From Blautia sp. (GTDB lineage: Bacteria; Bacillota; Clostridia; Lachnospirales; Lachnospiraceae): a stretch of DNA of 54,425 nucleotides. Where the stretch lies: assembly GCA_022777285.1 (NCBI GenBank), contig JALFGN010000041.1, positions 1 through 54,425 of the forward strand, in the 5' to 3' direction. A program made the translations under genes and the position numbers. The notes beneath the pieces were generated by a model. It worked only from the letters and a program-made list of their open reading frames with translations. It was not told the DNA's origin and did no database searches. Shown piece after piece: positions 1 to 6,893 of the stretch (its first letter is position 1; the number at the start of each line of letters is the position of its first letter).

Positions 1-14
1 CGAGGGCTTGACCT
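1..14 (+). rRNA. 3' tip of 23S rRNA (partial)
   Basis: The first bases, CGAGGGCTTGACC, match the usual 3' end of clostridial 23S rRNA (a GGCTTGACC-type end that pairs with the 5' end of the molecule). Only this tip lies in the window. The exact mature end is an estimate. No 5S rRNA can be recognised between it and the tRNA at 165. Confidence 0.65.
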
Positions 15-164
15 GATCGTGAGCAAAGGACATGAGTAGATGCGGAGCATTTATGAATGACCGCTTCGGAATGGAAGCAGCCGAAGAGTTCACAAACGGC
101 AGAGTGTTGGAACGTTTCTGCTTTGTATATGTAGTTTTGAAGGTACGATAGAAGAAAAGGATGA

Positions 165-237
165 TCCTCCTTAGCTCAGTCGGTAGAGCATGCGGCTGTT
201 AACCGCAGTGTCGTTGGTTCGAGTCCAACAGGGGGAG
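165..237 (+). tRNA. tRNA-Asn (GTT)
   Basis: A 73-nt cloverleaf. The acceptor stem TCCTCCT pairs with AGGGGGA (one G-T wobble), the anticodon loop centres on GTT, and the T arm is TTGGTTCGAGTCCAA. The discriminator base is G and no CCA is encoded. It follows the 23S rRNA end by about 150 bp and probably belongs to the rRNA transcript, which ends at the hairpin at 247-273. Confidence 0.95.
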
Positions 238-246
238 CTGTGAAGG

Positions 247-273
247 CTGCAGATTATGATCTGCAGTTTTTTT
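247..273 (+). terminator. Terminator after tRNA-Asn / rRNA operon
   Basis: An 8-bp perfect stem (CTGCAGAT / ATCTGCAG) with a TATG loop is followed by seven T. It ends the rRNA-tRNA-Asn transcript just before the esterase promoter. Confidence 0.85.
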
Positions 274-284
274 GTGTATAAATG

Positions 285-313
285 TTGGAATAATTGGAAT
301 AATGTGATAAAAT
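285..313 (+). promoter_or_regulatory. Probable sigma-A promoter of the esterase gene
   Basis: TTGGAA (285-290), a 17-bp spacer and TAAAAT (308-313). The predicted start falls inside the palindrome at 315-336, a position expected for repressor control. Confidence 0.55.
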
Positions 314-314
314 A

Positions 315-336
315 ATTGTAACTGAACAGTTACAAT
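315..336 (+). promoter_or_regulatory. Perfect palindrome, candidate repressor operator
   Basis: The 10-bp arms ATTGTAACTG and CAGTTACAAT are perfect inverted repeats separated by AA. The palindrome starts 1 bp after the -10 box and would cover the transcription start of the esterase gene. Size and position fit a dimeric TetR- or MarR-type repressor. No such regulator gene is nearby, so the binding protein is unknown. Confidence 0.65.
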
Positions 337-360
337 CGTAGAAGAAAGAGGAAGGAATAA

Positions 361-1158
361 ATGGCATATTTAAATGTAGAATTTTTTTCAGATGTATTGA
401 AAATGTCCATGACAATGGGAGTGATTCTCCCTCAGAAAACAGACTGGCAAATCGGAATGAAAGGATGTGCAGGAGACGGGAAATATAAAACGATGTATCT
501 TCTCCATGGTATGAGTGATGATCAGTCAATCTGGATGCGGAGGACCTCTATAGAGCGTTATGTCAGTGAATTAGGAATTGCAGTAGTCATGCCTACGACA
601 CATCTTGGATGGTATACCAATACGACGTATGGATTGAAATACTGGGATTTTATATCAAAAGAGCTTCCGGCTATCTGCAGACAATTTTTCCCGAATATGT
701 CAGATAAAAAAGAAGATACGCTGGCAGCCGGTTTATCTATGGGCGGTTACGGTGCATGGAAATTAGCACTGGGGGCGAATGATACGTTTGGAGCGGCAGC
801 ATCTCTGTCTGGTGCAATCGATATGGCAACGCACCTTGTGGAAAAGGAAGCAGAAGAAGATGACACAGAGAAAGCGTTCTGGACAGGTGTATTTGGAAGT
901 CCGGAGCAGATGAAAGGATCAGAAAATGATTTATGGGCATTGGCAGCTAAATTAAAAAAAGAAGAAAAAACCTTGCCTCGTCTGTTTGCATGGTGTGGAA
1001 AACAGGATTTTCTTTATAAAGATAATGTGAGAACATGGGAGTACATGAAGAAATTAGGATATCCGTTGGAATTTCACGAATCAGATGGAGATCACCAGTG
1101 GTGTTATTGGGATGAGCAGATCCAGAATGTTTTGAAATGGTGGTTAGAGTGTGTTTGA
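361..1158 (+). CDS. Esterase, alpha/beta hydrolase (EstA / esterase-D-like family)
   Basis: A 265-residue cytoplasmic alpha/beta hydrolase of the putative esterase family (PF00756), which includes S-formylglutathione hydrolases and the small acyl esterases of Firmicutes such as pneumococcal EstA. The oxyanion-hole HG is at residues 49-50 and the nucleophile elbow GLSMGG has Ser126. Asp216 and His245 (in DGDHQW) are well placed to complete the triad. No signal peptide is seen, so it probably acts on short acyl esters inside the cell; the substrate is unknown. The ATG at 361 follows an AGGAAGG ribosome site. It is monocistronic between two terminators, and a 22-bp palindrome at its promoter suggests inducible expression. 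Confidence 0.85.
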   Translation: MAYLNVEFFSDVLKMSMTMGVILPQKTDWQIGMKGCAGDGKYKTMYLLHGMSDDQSIWMRRTSIERYVSELGIAVVMPTTHLGWYTNTTYGLKYWDFISKELPAICRQFFPNMSDKKEDTLAAGLSMGGYGAWKLALGANDTFGAAASLSGAIDMATHLVEKEAEEDDTEKAFWTGVFGSPEQMKGSENDLWALAAKLKKEEKTLPRLFAWCGKQDFLYKDNVRTWEYMKKLGYPLEFHESDGDHQWCYWDEQIQNVLKWWLECV

Positions 1159-1168
1159 TATTTGTAAA

Positions 1169-1203
1169 CAAAAAACCATTGCGATTTTCGCAATGGTTTT
1201 TTT
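1169..1203. terminator. Bidirectional terminator between esterase and tRNA array
   Basis: AAAAAACCATTGCG and CGCAATGGTTTTTTT form a long stem with a short loop (ATTTT). The A-run on one side and T-run on the other let it serve both the esterase gene (plus) and the tRNA array (minus), which converge here. Confidence 0.9.
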
Positions 1204-1205
1204 AG

Positions 1206-1276
1206 AGGCGCCAACCAGATTCGAACTGGTGATAGAGGTGTTGCAGACCTTTGCCTTACCACTTGGCTATGGCGCC
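1206..1276 (-). tRNA. tRNA-Cys (GCA), copy 2
   Basis: A 71-nt cloverleaf on the minus strand. The acceptor GGCGCCA pairs with TGGCGCC, the discriminator is U (typical of Cys), and the anticodon loop CTGCAAC gives GCA. It is identical to the copy at 1375-1445 and is the last gene of the Glu-Cys-Glu-Cys array. Confidence 0.95.
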
Positions 1277-1280
1277 TTAG

Positions 1281-1352
1281 TGACTCCAAGGGGATTTGAA
1301 CCCCTGTTACCGCCGTGAAAGGGCGGTGTCTTAACCGCTTGACCATGGAGCC
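1281..1352 (-). tRNA. tRNA-Glu (TTC), copy 2
   Basis: A 72-nt cloverleaf with acceptor GGCTCCA / TGGAGTC and anticodon loop CTTTCAC (TTC). The 4-bp spacer to the next tRNA-Cys implies joint processing from one precursor. It is identical to the copy at 1450-1521. Confidence 0.95.
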
Positions 1353-1374
1353 GAATATAATATTTAATTTTAAG

Positions 1375-1445
1375 AGGCGCCAACCAGATTCGAACTGGTG
1401 ATAGAGGTGTTGCAGACCTTTGCCTTACCACTTGGCTATGGCGCC
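1375..1445 (-). tRNA. tRNA-Cys (GCA), copy 1
   Basis: Same 71-nt sequence as 1206-1276, with anticodon GCA and U73. It lies 4 bp downstream of the first tRNA-Glu on the minus strand. A 22-bp spacer separates it from the second Glu copy. Confidence 0.95.
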
Positions 1446-1449
1446 TTAA

Positions 1450-1521
1450 TGACTCCAAGGGGATTTGAACCCCTGTTACCGCCGTGAAAGGGCGGTGTCT
1501 TAACCGCTTGACCATGGAGCC
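1450..1521 (-). tRNA. tRNA-Glu (TTC), copy 1
   Basis: The promoter-proximal gene of the array. It is a 72-nt cloverleaf with anticodon TTC, the same as 1281-1352. A promoter is visible about 50 bp upstream (1570-1598). Confidence 0.95.
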
Positions 1522-1569
1522 ATATCTTGTTGTTTTTGTCGTTTTGTGTTACCGAAGCGACCGTTAATT

Positions 1570-1598
1570 ATAATAGCATAGGCTTAAGTAAATTGCAA
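1570..1598 (-). promoter_or_regulatory. Promoter of the Glu-Cys tRNA array
   Basis: Read on the minus strand: TTGCAA, 17 bp, TATTAT, with a TG one base before the -10 (extended -10). The same hexamer pair occurs before tRNA-Glu(CTC) at 51620-51648. Confidence 0.8.
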
Positions 1599-1662
1599 GC
1601 CTTTTTTTGAAAAAATTTAATTATTTTTTCAAAAGCATTTATTTGAACTTTTTTGGAGATAG

Positions 1663-1691
1663 TCGACAGGAAATTGCAGGAATGCTATAAT
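1663..1691 (+). promoter_or_regulatory. Promoter of the dus-trmO operon
   Basis: TCGACA (1663-1668), 17 bp, TATAAT (1686-1691), with TGC just before the -10 (extended -10). It lies 47 bp upstream of the dihydrouridine synthase start. Confidence 0.7.
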
Positions 1692-1738
1692 GTTTCGGTA
1701 ACAATGGAAGTAATGATTTCAGAACAGGTAAATGGTAT

Positions 1739-2725
1739 ATGAAAATATATATGGCACCTCTTGAAGAGGTAACGGAATATATCTACAGAAATGCTTATCA
1801 TGCATTTTTTTCTCCGATGGATAAATATTTTGCACCTTTTATTGCTGCAAAGCAGAATAAGGGGCGTCTTTTTAATTATAAGGAAAAAAAGAATATTCTT
1901 CCTGAAAATAACCAGGGACTTTATCTGGTTCCTCAGATTTTGACAAATAACAGTGAGGATTTTTTAAGAACAGTAAAAGGGTTGGAAGAATATGGTTACA
2001 CAGAAGTAAATCTTAATCTGGGATGTCCGTCCAGACCAGTGGTAAATGGCGGGAGAGGATCGGGATTTTTGGATAAAAGGGAGGCGCTGGATCGTTTCCT
2101 TAATGAAATATTTGAAGGAACGCAGGTGAAAATATCTGTAAAAACGCGGGTAGGCAGATACGAACCGGAAGAGATTGGGCCTTTAATGGATATTTTCTGT
2201 CAGTATCCTTTGGAAGAACTGATTATACATCCGCGAGTACAGCAGGATTTTTATAAGGGACGACCGAGAAAAAGTGCATTTCGGGAAGCTTATAAAAGGC
2301 AGAATATGCCATTGATTTATAACGGGGATATTTTTACAGAGGAAGATTATAAGCAGGTGGCTCTGGAATTTCCTAAGATTGATGGAGTGATGCTTGGGAG
2401 AGGCGTATTGGCAGATCCTGGTCTGACTGGAAAAATCCGCGGAGAAGAACCAGTTTCTATGAAACAATGGAAAGGGTTTCTGGAACGGCTTTATGAAGAA
2501 TTTACGCGCACTGCAGTGAATGAAGAAAAAGCTCTCTTTAAGCTGAAAGAAATCTGGTGCTATCTCAGATATTCTTTTCCTGAGATGGATGTATGGAATG
2601 AAAGTCTGAAGAGAAGCAGAACCTTAGAAGAATATAGAAATGCAGTGGAAACTTTATTGGAGCAGTATCCAGGCGTGCCAAAAGGAAGTTATCAGAGAGA
2701 ATCTCATATGTGGGAGAGGAGATAG
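1739..2725 (+). CDS. tRNA-dihydrouridine synthase family protein
   Basis: A 328-residue FMN enzyme of the Dus family (PF01207), which reduces uridines in the D-loop of tRNA with NAD(P)H. It has the TIM-barrel landmarks in order: substrate-side MAPLE at the N-terminus, LNLGCP with the conserved Cys96, the GGRGSGF loop, the KTRVG strand, IIHPR, YNGD and GVMLGRG near the FMN phosphate site. The length fits the family. It opens a two-gene operon with trmO, 5 bp downstream, so both products modify tRNA. Which uridine is modified cannot be told from sequence alone. The ribosome site is weak (ACAGGT). Confidence 0.9.
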   Translation: MKIYMAPLEEVTEYIYRNAYHAFFSPMDKYFAPFIAAKQNKGRLFNYKEKKNILPENNQGLYLVPQILTNNSEDFLRTVKGLEEYGYTEVNLNLGCPSRPVVNGGRGSGFLDKREALDRFLNEIFEGTQVKISVKTRVGRYEPEEIGPLMDIFCQYPLEELIIHPRVQQDFYKGRPRKSAFREAYKRQNMPLIYNGDIFTEEDYKQVALEFPKIDGVMLGRGVLADPGLTGKIRGEEPVSMKQWKGFLERLYEEFTRTAVNEEKALFKLKEIWCYLRYSFPEMDVWNESLKRSRTLEEYRNAVETLLEQYPGVPKGSYQRESHMWERR

Positions 2726-2730
2726 CGTGT

Positions 2731-3450
2731 ATGAAAGAAAACAGAAAAACAGAAACCTGTGAAATGAAAGTGATTGCCCGTATCCATACGGATTTTCCGG
2801 AAAAATTCGGAATTCCCCGGCAGAGCGGACTGGTCAGAGAACTGGAAGGAAAAATTGTTTTTGAACCGGAATACAGAAATCCACAGGCTTTGAAAGGATT
2901 GGAAGAGTTTTCTCATATCTGGATTCTTTGGGAATTTTCCCAGTCGATTTGTACAAACTGGTCACCCACAGTACGGCCACCCAGATTGGGGGGCAATGTG
3001 AGAAAAGGTGTATTTGCCACACGATCTCCCTTTCGCCCGAATCCGATTGGACTTTCCAGTGTATGTCTGGAAAAAATAGTTATAGACGCAGAATTGGGAC
3101 CGGTTCTGTATGTGAGAGGAGCAGATTTGATGGATGGAACACCGATTTTTGATATAAAGCCTTATGTCCCTCATTCGGACTGTCATCCGGATGCAGACGG
3201 GGGATTTTCCGACCGGCATAAGGATGACAGGCTTTGTGTAAAATTTCCGGAACATCTGGAGGCGCTTGTTCCGGAGGAAAAAAGAGAAGCATTGCGTGGA
3301 GTACTGGAAAATGATCCAAGACCTGCCTATCATAAAAATCCGGAGCGCGTATATGGATTTGGATTTGCAGGGATGGAAGTGCATTTTCAGGTGAAGGATG
3401 GCTGTCTGATCGTGTGTGGGATAGAGGCTCAGGATAAAAGGCTTATGTGA
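2731..3450 (+). CDS. trmO: tRNA (adenine37-N6)-methyltransferase TrmO
   Basis: About 239 residues of the TrmO/YaeB/VirR family (PF01980), which methylates N6 of threonylcarbamoyl-adenosine at position 37 of certain tRNAs using S-adenosylmethionine. Visible signatures are EFSHIWILW, the VRPPRLGG stretch, FATRSPFRPNPIGLS, GTPIFDIKPY and a C-terminal DPRPAY region. I chose the ATG at 2731 because GAGAGGAGA at 2714-2721 is well spaced from it; an in-frame ATG at 2710 lacks a ribosome site. The 3' end overlaps the convergent asnB gene by 22 bp. Confidence 0.9.
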   Translation: MKENRKTETCEMKVIARIHTDFPEKFGIPRQSGLVRELEGKIVFEPEYRNPQALKGLEEFSHIWILWEFSQSICTNWSPTVRPPRLGGNVRKGVFATRSPFRPNPIGLSSVCLEKIVIDAELGPVLYVRGADLMDGTPIFDIKPYVPHSDCHPDADGGFSDRHKDDRLCVKFPEHLEALVPEEKREALRGVLENDPRPAYHKNPERVYGFGFAGMEVHFQVKDGCLIVCGIEAQDKRLM

Positions 3451-5282
3451 TAAGTTTCCAGCCAATAATTAATCTGCAGCATATAAGCCAGCATCTGGGG
3501 ACCGGCCATCAATTGACCATACCAGGGCTTTCCGTAGTCGGAAGGGGTATCCAGGAATTTCCGGACTTTTTTGGAATCCAGAAGTACCCGTATGGGGGCG
3601 TTTGGTGAGGAGAGGATTTCTTTTAGCCGGTTACCAAGAAGTGCTTCATAAGCAGGATCATAGGTTTTGGGATAAGGACTTTTTTTACGCCAGAGAATAT
3701 CTGCAGGAAGGAGGCCTTCTCCTGCAAAACGCAGAAGTCCTTTGACCTTTTTATCCGGGCATTTCATGTGCCAGGGAACATTAAACAGATATTCTACAAT
3801 TCTGTGATCTGCAAAGGGAACACGGGCCTCCAGACCGGAATACATACTGGTTCGATCCATGCGGTCCAGGAGGGTTGCCATAAACCAGCGGAGGTTTAGG
3901 TAGGCAATTTCTCTTCTGCGGGCTTCCAACGGAGTTTCTCCTGCAAGACGCGGTGTATCCCGGATAGTTTTCTCATAGGCCGAGCGCGCATATTCTTCCA
4001 GAGGAAGTTCCTGGAGGACTTCATCAGAAAGAAGAACTTTTCTTGGTGCCATAGAGGGAGACCAGGGAAAGCATGGATGTTCCAGTGCTTCTTTTTGGTG
4101 AAACCAGGGGTATCCTCCGAAAATTTCGTCGGCACATTCTCCGGTGAGGGTAACCAGATTGTATTTGGCGACCAGAGAGCAGAAGTAGAGCATGGAAGAT
4201 TCCACATCTGCCATACAGGGCAGATCTCTGGCTTCCACAGCTTTGAAAAGACAGTCAAACTGGGATTGATTATTACATTCCAGAAAGTGGTGATTGGTTT
4301 TTGCATAAGTGCTCATTTTTTCTACCCAGGGACGATCCTGACTGGGCTGGAAGGTGCTGGATTGAAAATATTTTTTGTTGTCTTTAAAATCAAAAGAAAA
4401 TGTGTGTAGTTGTCTGCCTTGTTTTTCTAATTCTCTGGCACAGATGGCAGTAACGAGACTGCTGTCCACGCCGCCGGACAGAAAGGTACAGATCGGAACA
4501 TCAGAAAGCATCTGAAGTCTCACAGAATCTTCCACAAGCCATCGGGTCTTTTCGATTGTATGGGAAAGAGAATCTTCATGGGGATGACTGTTAAGCTTCC
4601 AGTAAAAATGACGTTGACATCCCTGAAAATCAAAACAAAGTACTTCGCCGGGGAGAACTTCCAGAATTCCTTTAAATATGCCGGTGCCACTTGTATGGGC
4701 AGGACCAAGAGCAAAAATTTCGCATAGACCGTTTTTATCAACAGCAGGAACTATATTAGGGTAGGAAAGGATTCCTTTTTGCTCCGAAGCGAAGATGAGA
4801 GTATGGTTCTGAATCGTATAGAAGAGCGGCTTTACACCCAGGCGGTCGCGAAAGAGCCAGAGTTTTCTTCTTTGTACATCATAAATGGCAATGGCAAAAA
4901 TTCCATTCAATCTTTTTATATACGTTTCTCCATGGGCGATAAAACCTTTTAGAATCACTTCTGTGTCACTTGCAGTCGAAAATAAGATTCCTTCTTTTTG
5001 CAGATCTTTTTTTAATTCTTTCATATTGTAGATTTCTCCGTTAAAGACGATAGAAAAAGTAGAGGTTGCGATTGTATGGGTCATGGGTTGATGGCCGGTA
5101 ATCCGATCAATGATCGCCAGTCTTACATGGGCAAGCCCGCAGTGATCGTCAAGCCAGGTCCCCTCATCGTCGGGGCCTCTTCGTTTTTGTACTTGATTCA
5201 TTTGTTCCAGTACAGAAATCCATCTGGATTTTTCGTCTGTAAATTTTTGGTGAGGGCTGCAGAAACCGGCAATACCACACAT
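3429..5282 (-). CDS. asnB: Asparagine synthase (glutamine-hydrolysing)
   Basis: A 617-residue two-domain enzyme that makes asparagine, or amidates another carboxylate, using glutamine and ATP. The N-terminal class II amidotransferase domain starts MCGIAGF with Cys2 as nucleophile and carries RRGPDDEG and FNGEIYN. The C-terminal synthetase domain has the PP-loop SGGVDSS (269-275) and ends near residue 600. It lies 31 bp after dpaB with an AAAGGAG ribosome site, as third gene of the dipicolinate operon. Late-sporulation expression is therefore likely. Its acceptor may be aspartate or, as known for Bacillus AsnB, diaminopimelate in peptidoglycan precursors; that choice is inference. Confidence 0.92.
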   Translation of the reverse strand: MCGIAGFCSPHQKFTDEKSRWISVLEQMNQVQKRRGPDDEGTWLDDHCGLAHVRLAIIDRITGHQPMTHTIATSTFSIVFNGEIYNMKELKKDLQKEGILFSTASDTEVILKGFIAHGETYIKRLNGIFAIAIYDVQRRKLWLFRDRLGVKPLFYTIQNHTLIFASEQKGILSYPNIVPAVDKNGLCEIFALGPAHTSGTGIFKGILEVLPGEVLCFDFQGCQRHFYWKLNSHPHEDSLSHTIEKTRWLVEDSVRLQMLSDVPICTFLSGGVDSSLVTAICARELEKQGRQLHTFSFDFKDNKKYFQSSTFQPSQDRPWVEKMSTYAKTNHHFLECNNQSQFDCLFKAVEARDLPCMADVESSMLYFCSLVAKYNLVTLTGECADEIFGGYPWFHQKEALEHPCFPWSPSMAPRKVLLSDEVLQELPLEEYARSAYEKTIRDTPRLAGETPLEARRREIAYLNLRWFMATLLDRMDRTSMYSGLEARVPFADHRIVEYLFNVPWHMKCPDKKVKGLLRFAGEGLLPADILWRKKSPYPKTYDPAYEALLGNRLKEILSSPNAPIRVLLDSKKVRKFLDTPSDYGKPWYGQLMAGPQMLAYMLQINYWLETYHISLLS

Positions 5283-5313
5283 AGAAAAGCTCCTTTCTTT
5301 AAAGCAGCGAAAA

Positions 5314-5892
5314 TTATCGAATTACAGGTTGAATCTGTCTTTTTTCCAGAGCGGCTTCTATGGATGGAATCAGAAATTCCATACAGGCAACCATGGAATT
5401 TGGTTTTTTATCGGGAGCATCCTGGCAAAACGGAAGAAAATAAATGTTTTTGCTGTTCATGAGAAGACCGATATTTTTCATGTTCATTCCAAGGGCATCA
5501 TTTGTGGAAATGGCTAAAAGAATGGGTTTATCGTTTCTTAAATGAGCTTTTGCAGCCATAAGAACCGGTGTATCGGTAATCCCATTTGCCAGTTTTGCCA
5601 GGGTATTTCCGGTACAGGGGCAGATTACAAGAAGATCAAGAAGACTTTTGGGACCAATGGGTTCCGCTTCCGCAATGGTGCAGATGGGAGCTTTTCCTGT
5701 AAGGGTATCGGCCTGTTTTAAAAACGTTTCAGCAGTGCCGAAACGGCTGTCTATGGTAGCGGCAGAATCTGAAAAAATTGTCTGAATCACAGCTCCGGTA
5801 TTGGTCAGTTTCTGCAGCTGTTCGAAGGCTTTCTGATAAGTGCAGAAAGATCCGGTAAAAGCCATTCCGATTTGTTTTCCTTTTAATGTCAT
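5314..5892 (-). CDS. dpaB: Dipicolinate synthase subunit B
   Basis: A 192-residue flavoprotein-type subunit (SpoVFB) that with DpaA oxidises dihydrodipicolinate to dipicolinic acid in the mother cell of a sporulating bacterium. It has the flavodoxin-like start GKQIGMAFTGSFCTY, the strand LLVICPCTGNTLAKLANGITDTPV, and a C-terminal FLPFCQDAP segment. All are typical of the family, whose length is about 190-200 residues. The start lies 2 bp after the dpaA stop, so the subunits are translationally coupled. asnB follows. Confidence 0.93.
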   Translation of the reverse strand: MTLKGKQIGMAFTGSFCTYQKAFEQLQKLTNTGAVIQTIFSDSAATIDSRFGTAETFLKQADTLTGKAPICTIAEAEPIGPKSLLDLLVICPCTGNTLAKLANGITDTPVLMAAKAHLRNDKPILLAISTNDALGMNMKNIGLLMNSKNIYFLPFCQDAPDKKPNSMVACMEFLIPSIEAALEKRQIQPVIR

Positions 5893-5894
5893 AG

Positions 5895-6779
5895 TTATTT
5901 CCTTTCTGAAATTTTCTTGTTTTGAGGAACAGATGGAGCGATATGCGATAAAATCATTTTTTCCATTGCCTGTGCGCTGGAAAGTGGGGCGTATTTTCCG
6001 GGAAGTCCGGGGCAGAGTCTGGCAGAGATTCCAAGTTGAGCAGCAGAGGCAAAATCGATTCCTCCCGGGGCAGATGCAATATCAAAAATCGCTGTCTGGG
6101 AATTTAACAAACGCAGACAGGCTTTTCCGAAAACAGGAGCAGGGATCGTGTTAAAAATAAAATCAAAGGTCGCGTGTTCTAAGGCATCCGGTAAAGATGA
6201 AAAATCAATTACCTGTGGAACCGATAAAGATGCTTCGGTAAGAGCAGCTGGATTTCTGGCACATACCGTTACATGGCAAAACATACCGGTTAAAAGAGCA
6301 GCCAGACGGCGGCCGCATTTTCCATAACCGAGAACCAGACATTGGCTTTTATGGAGATTGCGCGGACTGTTTAAGGCTGCCAGTGTTACAACGCCTTCTG
6401 CCGTGGCAATGGTATTATACAGAGTCAGGGATTCGTCTTCCATATAGTCAAAAAAAGGAATCCCCTGTTTTGTGGTCGGATCGCGAAAACAGGAAGGAAT
6501 CTTTCCTGCAAAAAAAATTTGATCTTCCGAAAGAAAGGAAGAAAATTCAGATACAGGAATCGAAAATATGTGAGAAGAAAGAGGAAGAGGAGCCAGAATA
6601 AAGGAAGAACATGTCAGCGCTTCCTCCGTACAGGAACAAAGAGGATATTGGTCTTTTGGGAGACCTTCCGGAAGTTCATACTGACAAATACGAAATCCAC
6701 GGTCTGCAAGAAGACGGGCAAGCCAGACCTGGCGCTGGTCTCCACCCATAATCGTAAAATCAAATATTCGGGTTTTCAT
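5895..6779 (-). CDS. dpaA: Dipicolinate synthase subunit A
   Basis: A 294-residue NAD(P)-binding subunit (SpoVFA) of dipicolinate synthase. The N-terminal domain begins IMGGDQRQVWLARLLADRG. A Rossmann segment, VLGYGKCGRRLAALL, lies in the middle and FIFNTIPAPV follows. The ATG at 6779 is preferred over an upstream one at 6833 because GGAG lies 11 bp before it, family members begin at this point, and the sigma-K-like -10 box sits only 36 bp upstream. A start at 6833 would place the promoter inside the gene. The operon order is dpaA-dpaB-asnB. Confidence 0.93.
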   Translation of the reverse strand: MKTRIFDFTIMGGDQRQVWLARLLADRGFRICQYELPEGLPKDQYPLCSCTEEALTCSSFILAPLPLSSHIFSIPVSEFSSFLSEDQIFFAGKIPSCFRDPTTKQGIPFFDYMEDESLTLYNTIATAEGVVTLAALNSPRNLHKSQCLVLGYGKCGRRLAALLTGMFCHVTVCARNPAALTEASLSVPQVIDFSSLPDALEHATFDFIFNTIPAPVFGKACLRLLNSQTAIFDIASAPGGIDFASAAQLGISARLCPGLPGKYAPLSSAQAMEKMILSHIAPSVPQNKKISERK

Positions 6780-6814
6780 GCAAACGGATACTCCGAAAAT
6801 GAAACAGTATGCTT

Positions 6815-6843
6815 TACTATATGTAGCAGACAAAGGTTTGTGC
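6815..6843 (-). promoter_or_regulatory. Sigma-K-type promoter of dpaA-dpaB-asnB
   Basis: On the minus strand, GCAC (6843-6840) is followed after 16 bp by CATATAGTA (6823-6815). This matches the sigma-K consensus known from Bacillus (an AC-containing -35, 16-17 bp, then CATAnnnTA). Dipicolinate synthase is a sigma-K target in Bacillus. The site abuts the divergent sigma-A promoter at 6844. Confidence 0.7.
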
Positions 6844-6872
6844 TTGACCTGTTTTTGTTAAATGCATACAAT
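6844..6872 (+). promoter_or_regulatory. Sigma-A promoter of the binding-protein/kinase/regulator operon
   Basis: TTGACC (6844-6849), 17 bp, TACAAT (6867-6872). It is 21 bp upstream of the lipoprotein start codon and back-to-back with the dpaA promoter. Confidence 0.8.
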
Positions 6873-6893
6873 AGACAGGAAGGGAGAAAGTCA

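Larger units (their letters stand above)
1204..1521. repeat. Tandem duplication of a tRNA Glu-Cys unit (period 169 bp)
   Basis: Bases 1204-1352 and 1373-1521 are almost identical; the visible change is TTAG versus TTAA in the 4-bp inter-tRNA spacer. Both tRNAs are doubled as a block. The period is 169 bp, which points to a recent unequal-crossover duplication. Confidence 0.9.

Noticed and set aside
1104-1515. Two minus-strand reading frames with the same first 49 residues
   Set aside because: They run straight through the tRNA-Glu and tRNA-Cys genes; the identity only reflects the tRNA duplication.
6519-6893. Long N-terminal extension of the sugar-binding protein frame
   Set aside because: It overlaps the opposite-strand dpaA gene and the promoter; the signal peptide and ribosome site fix the start at 6894.
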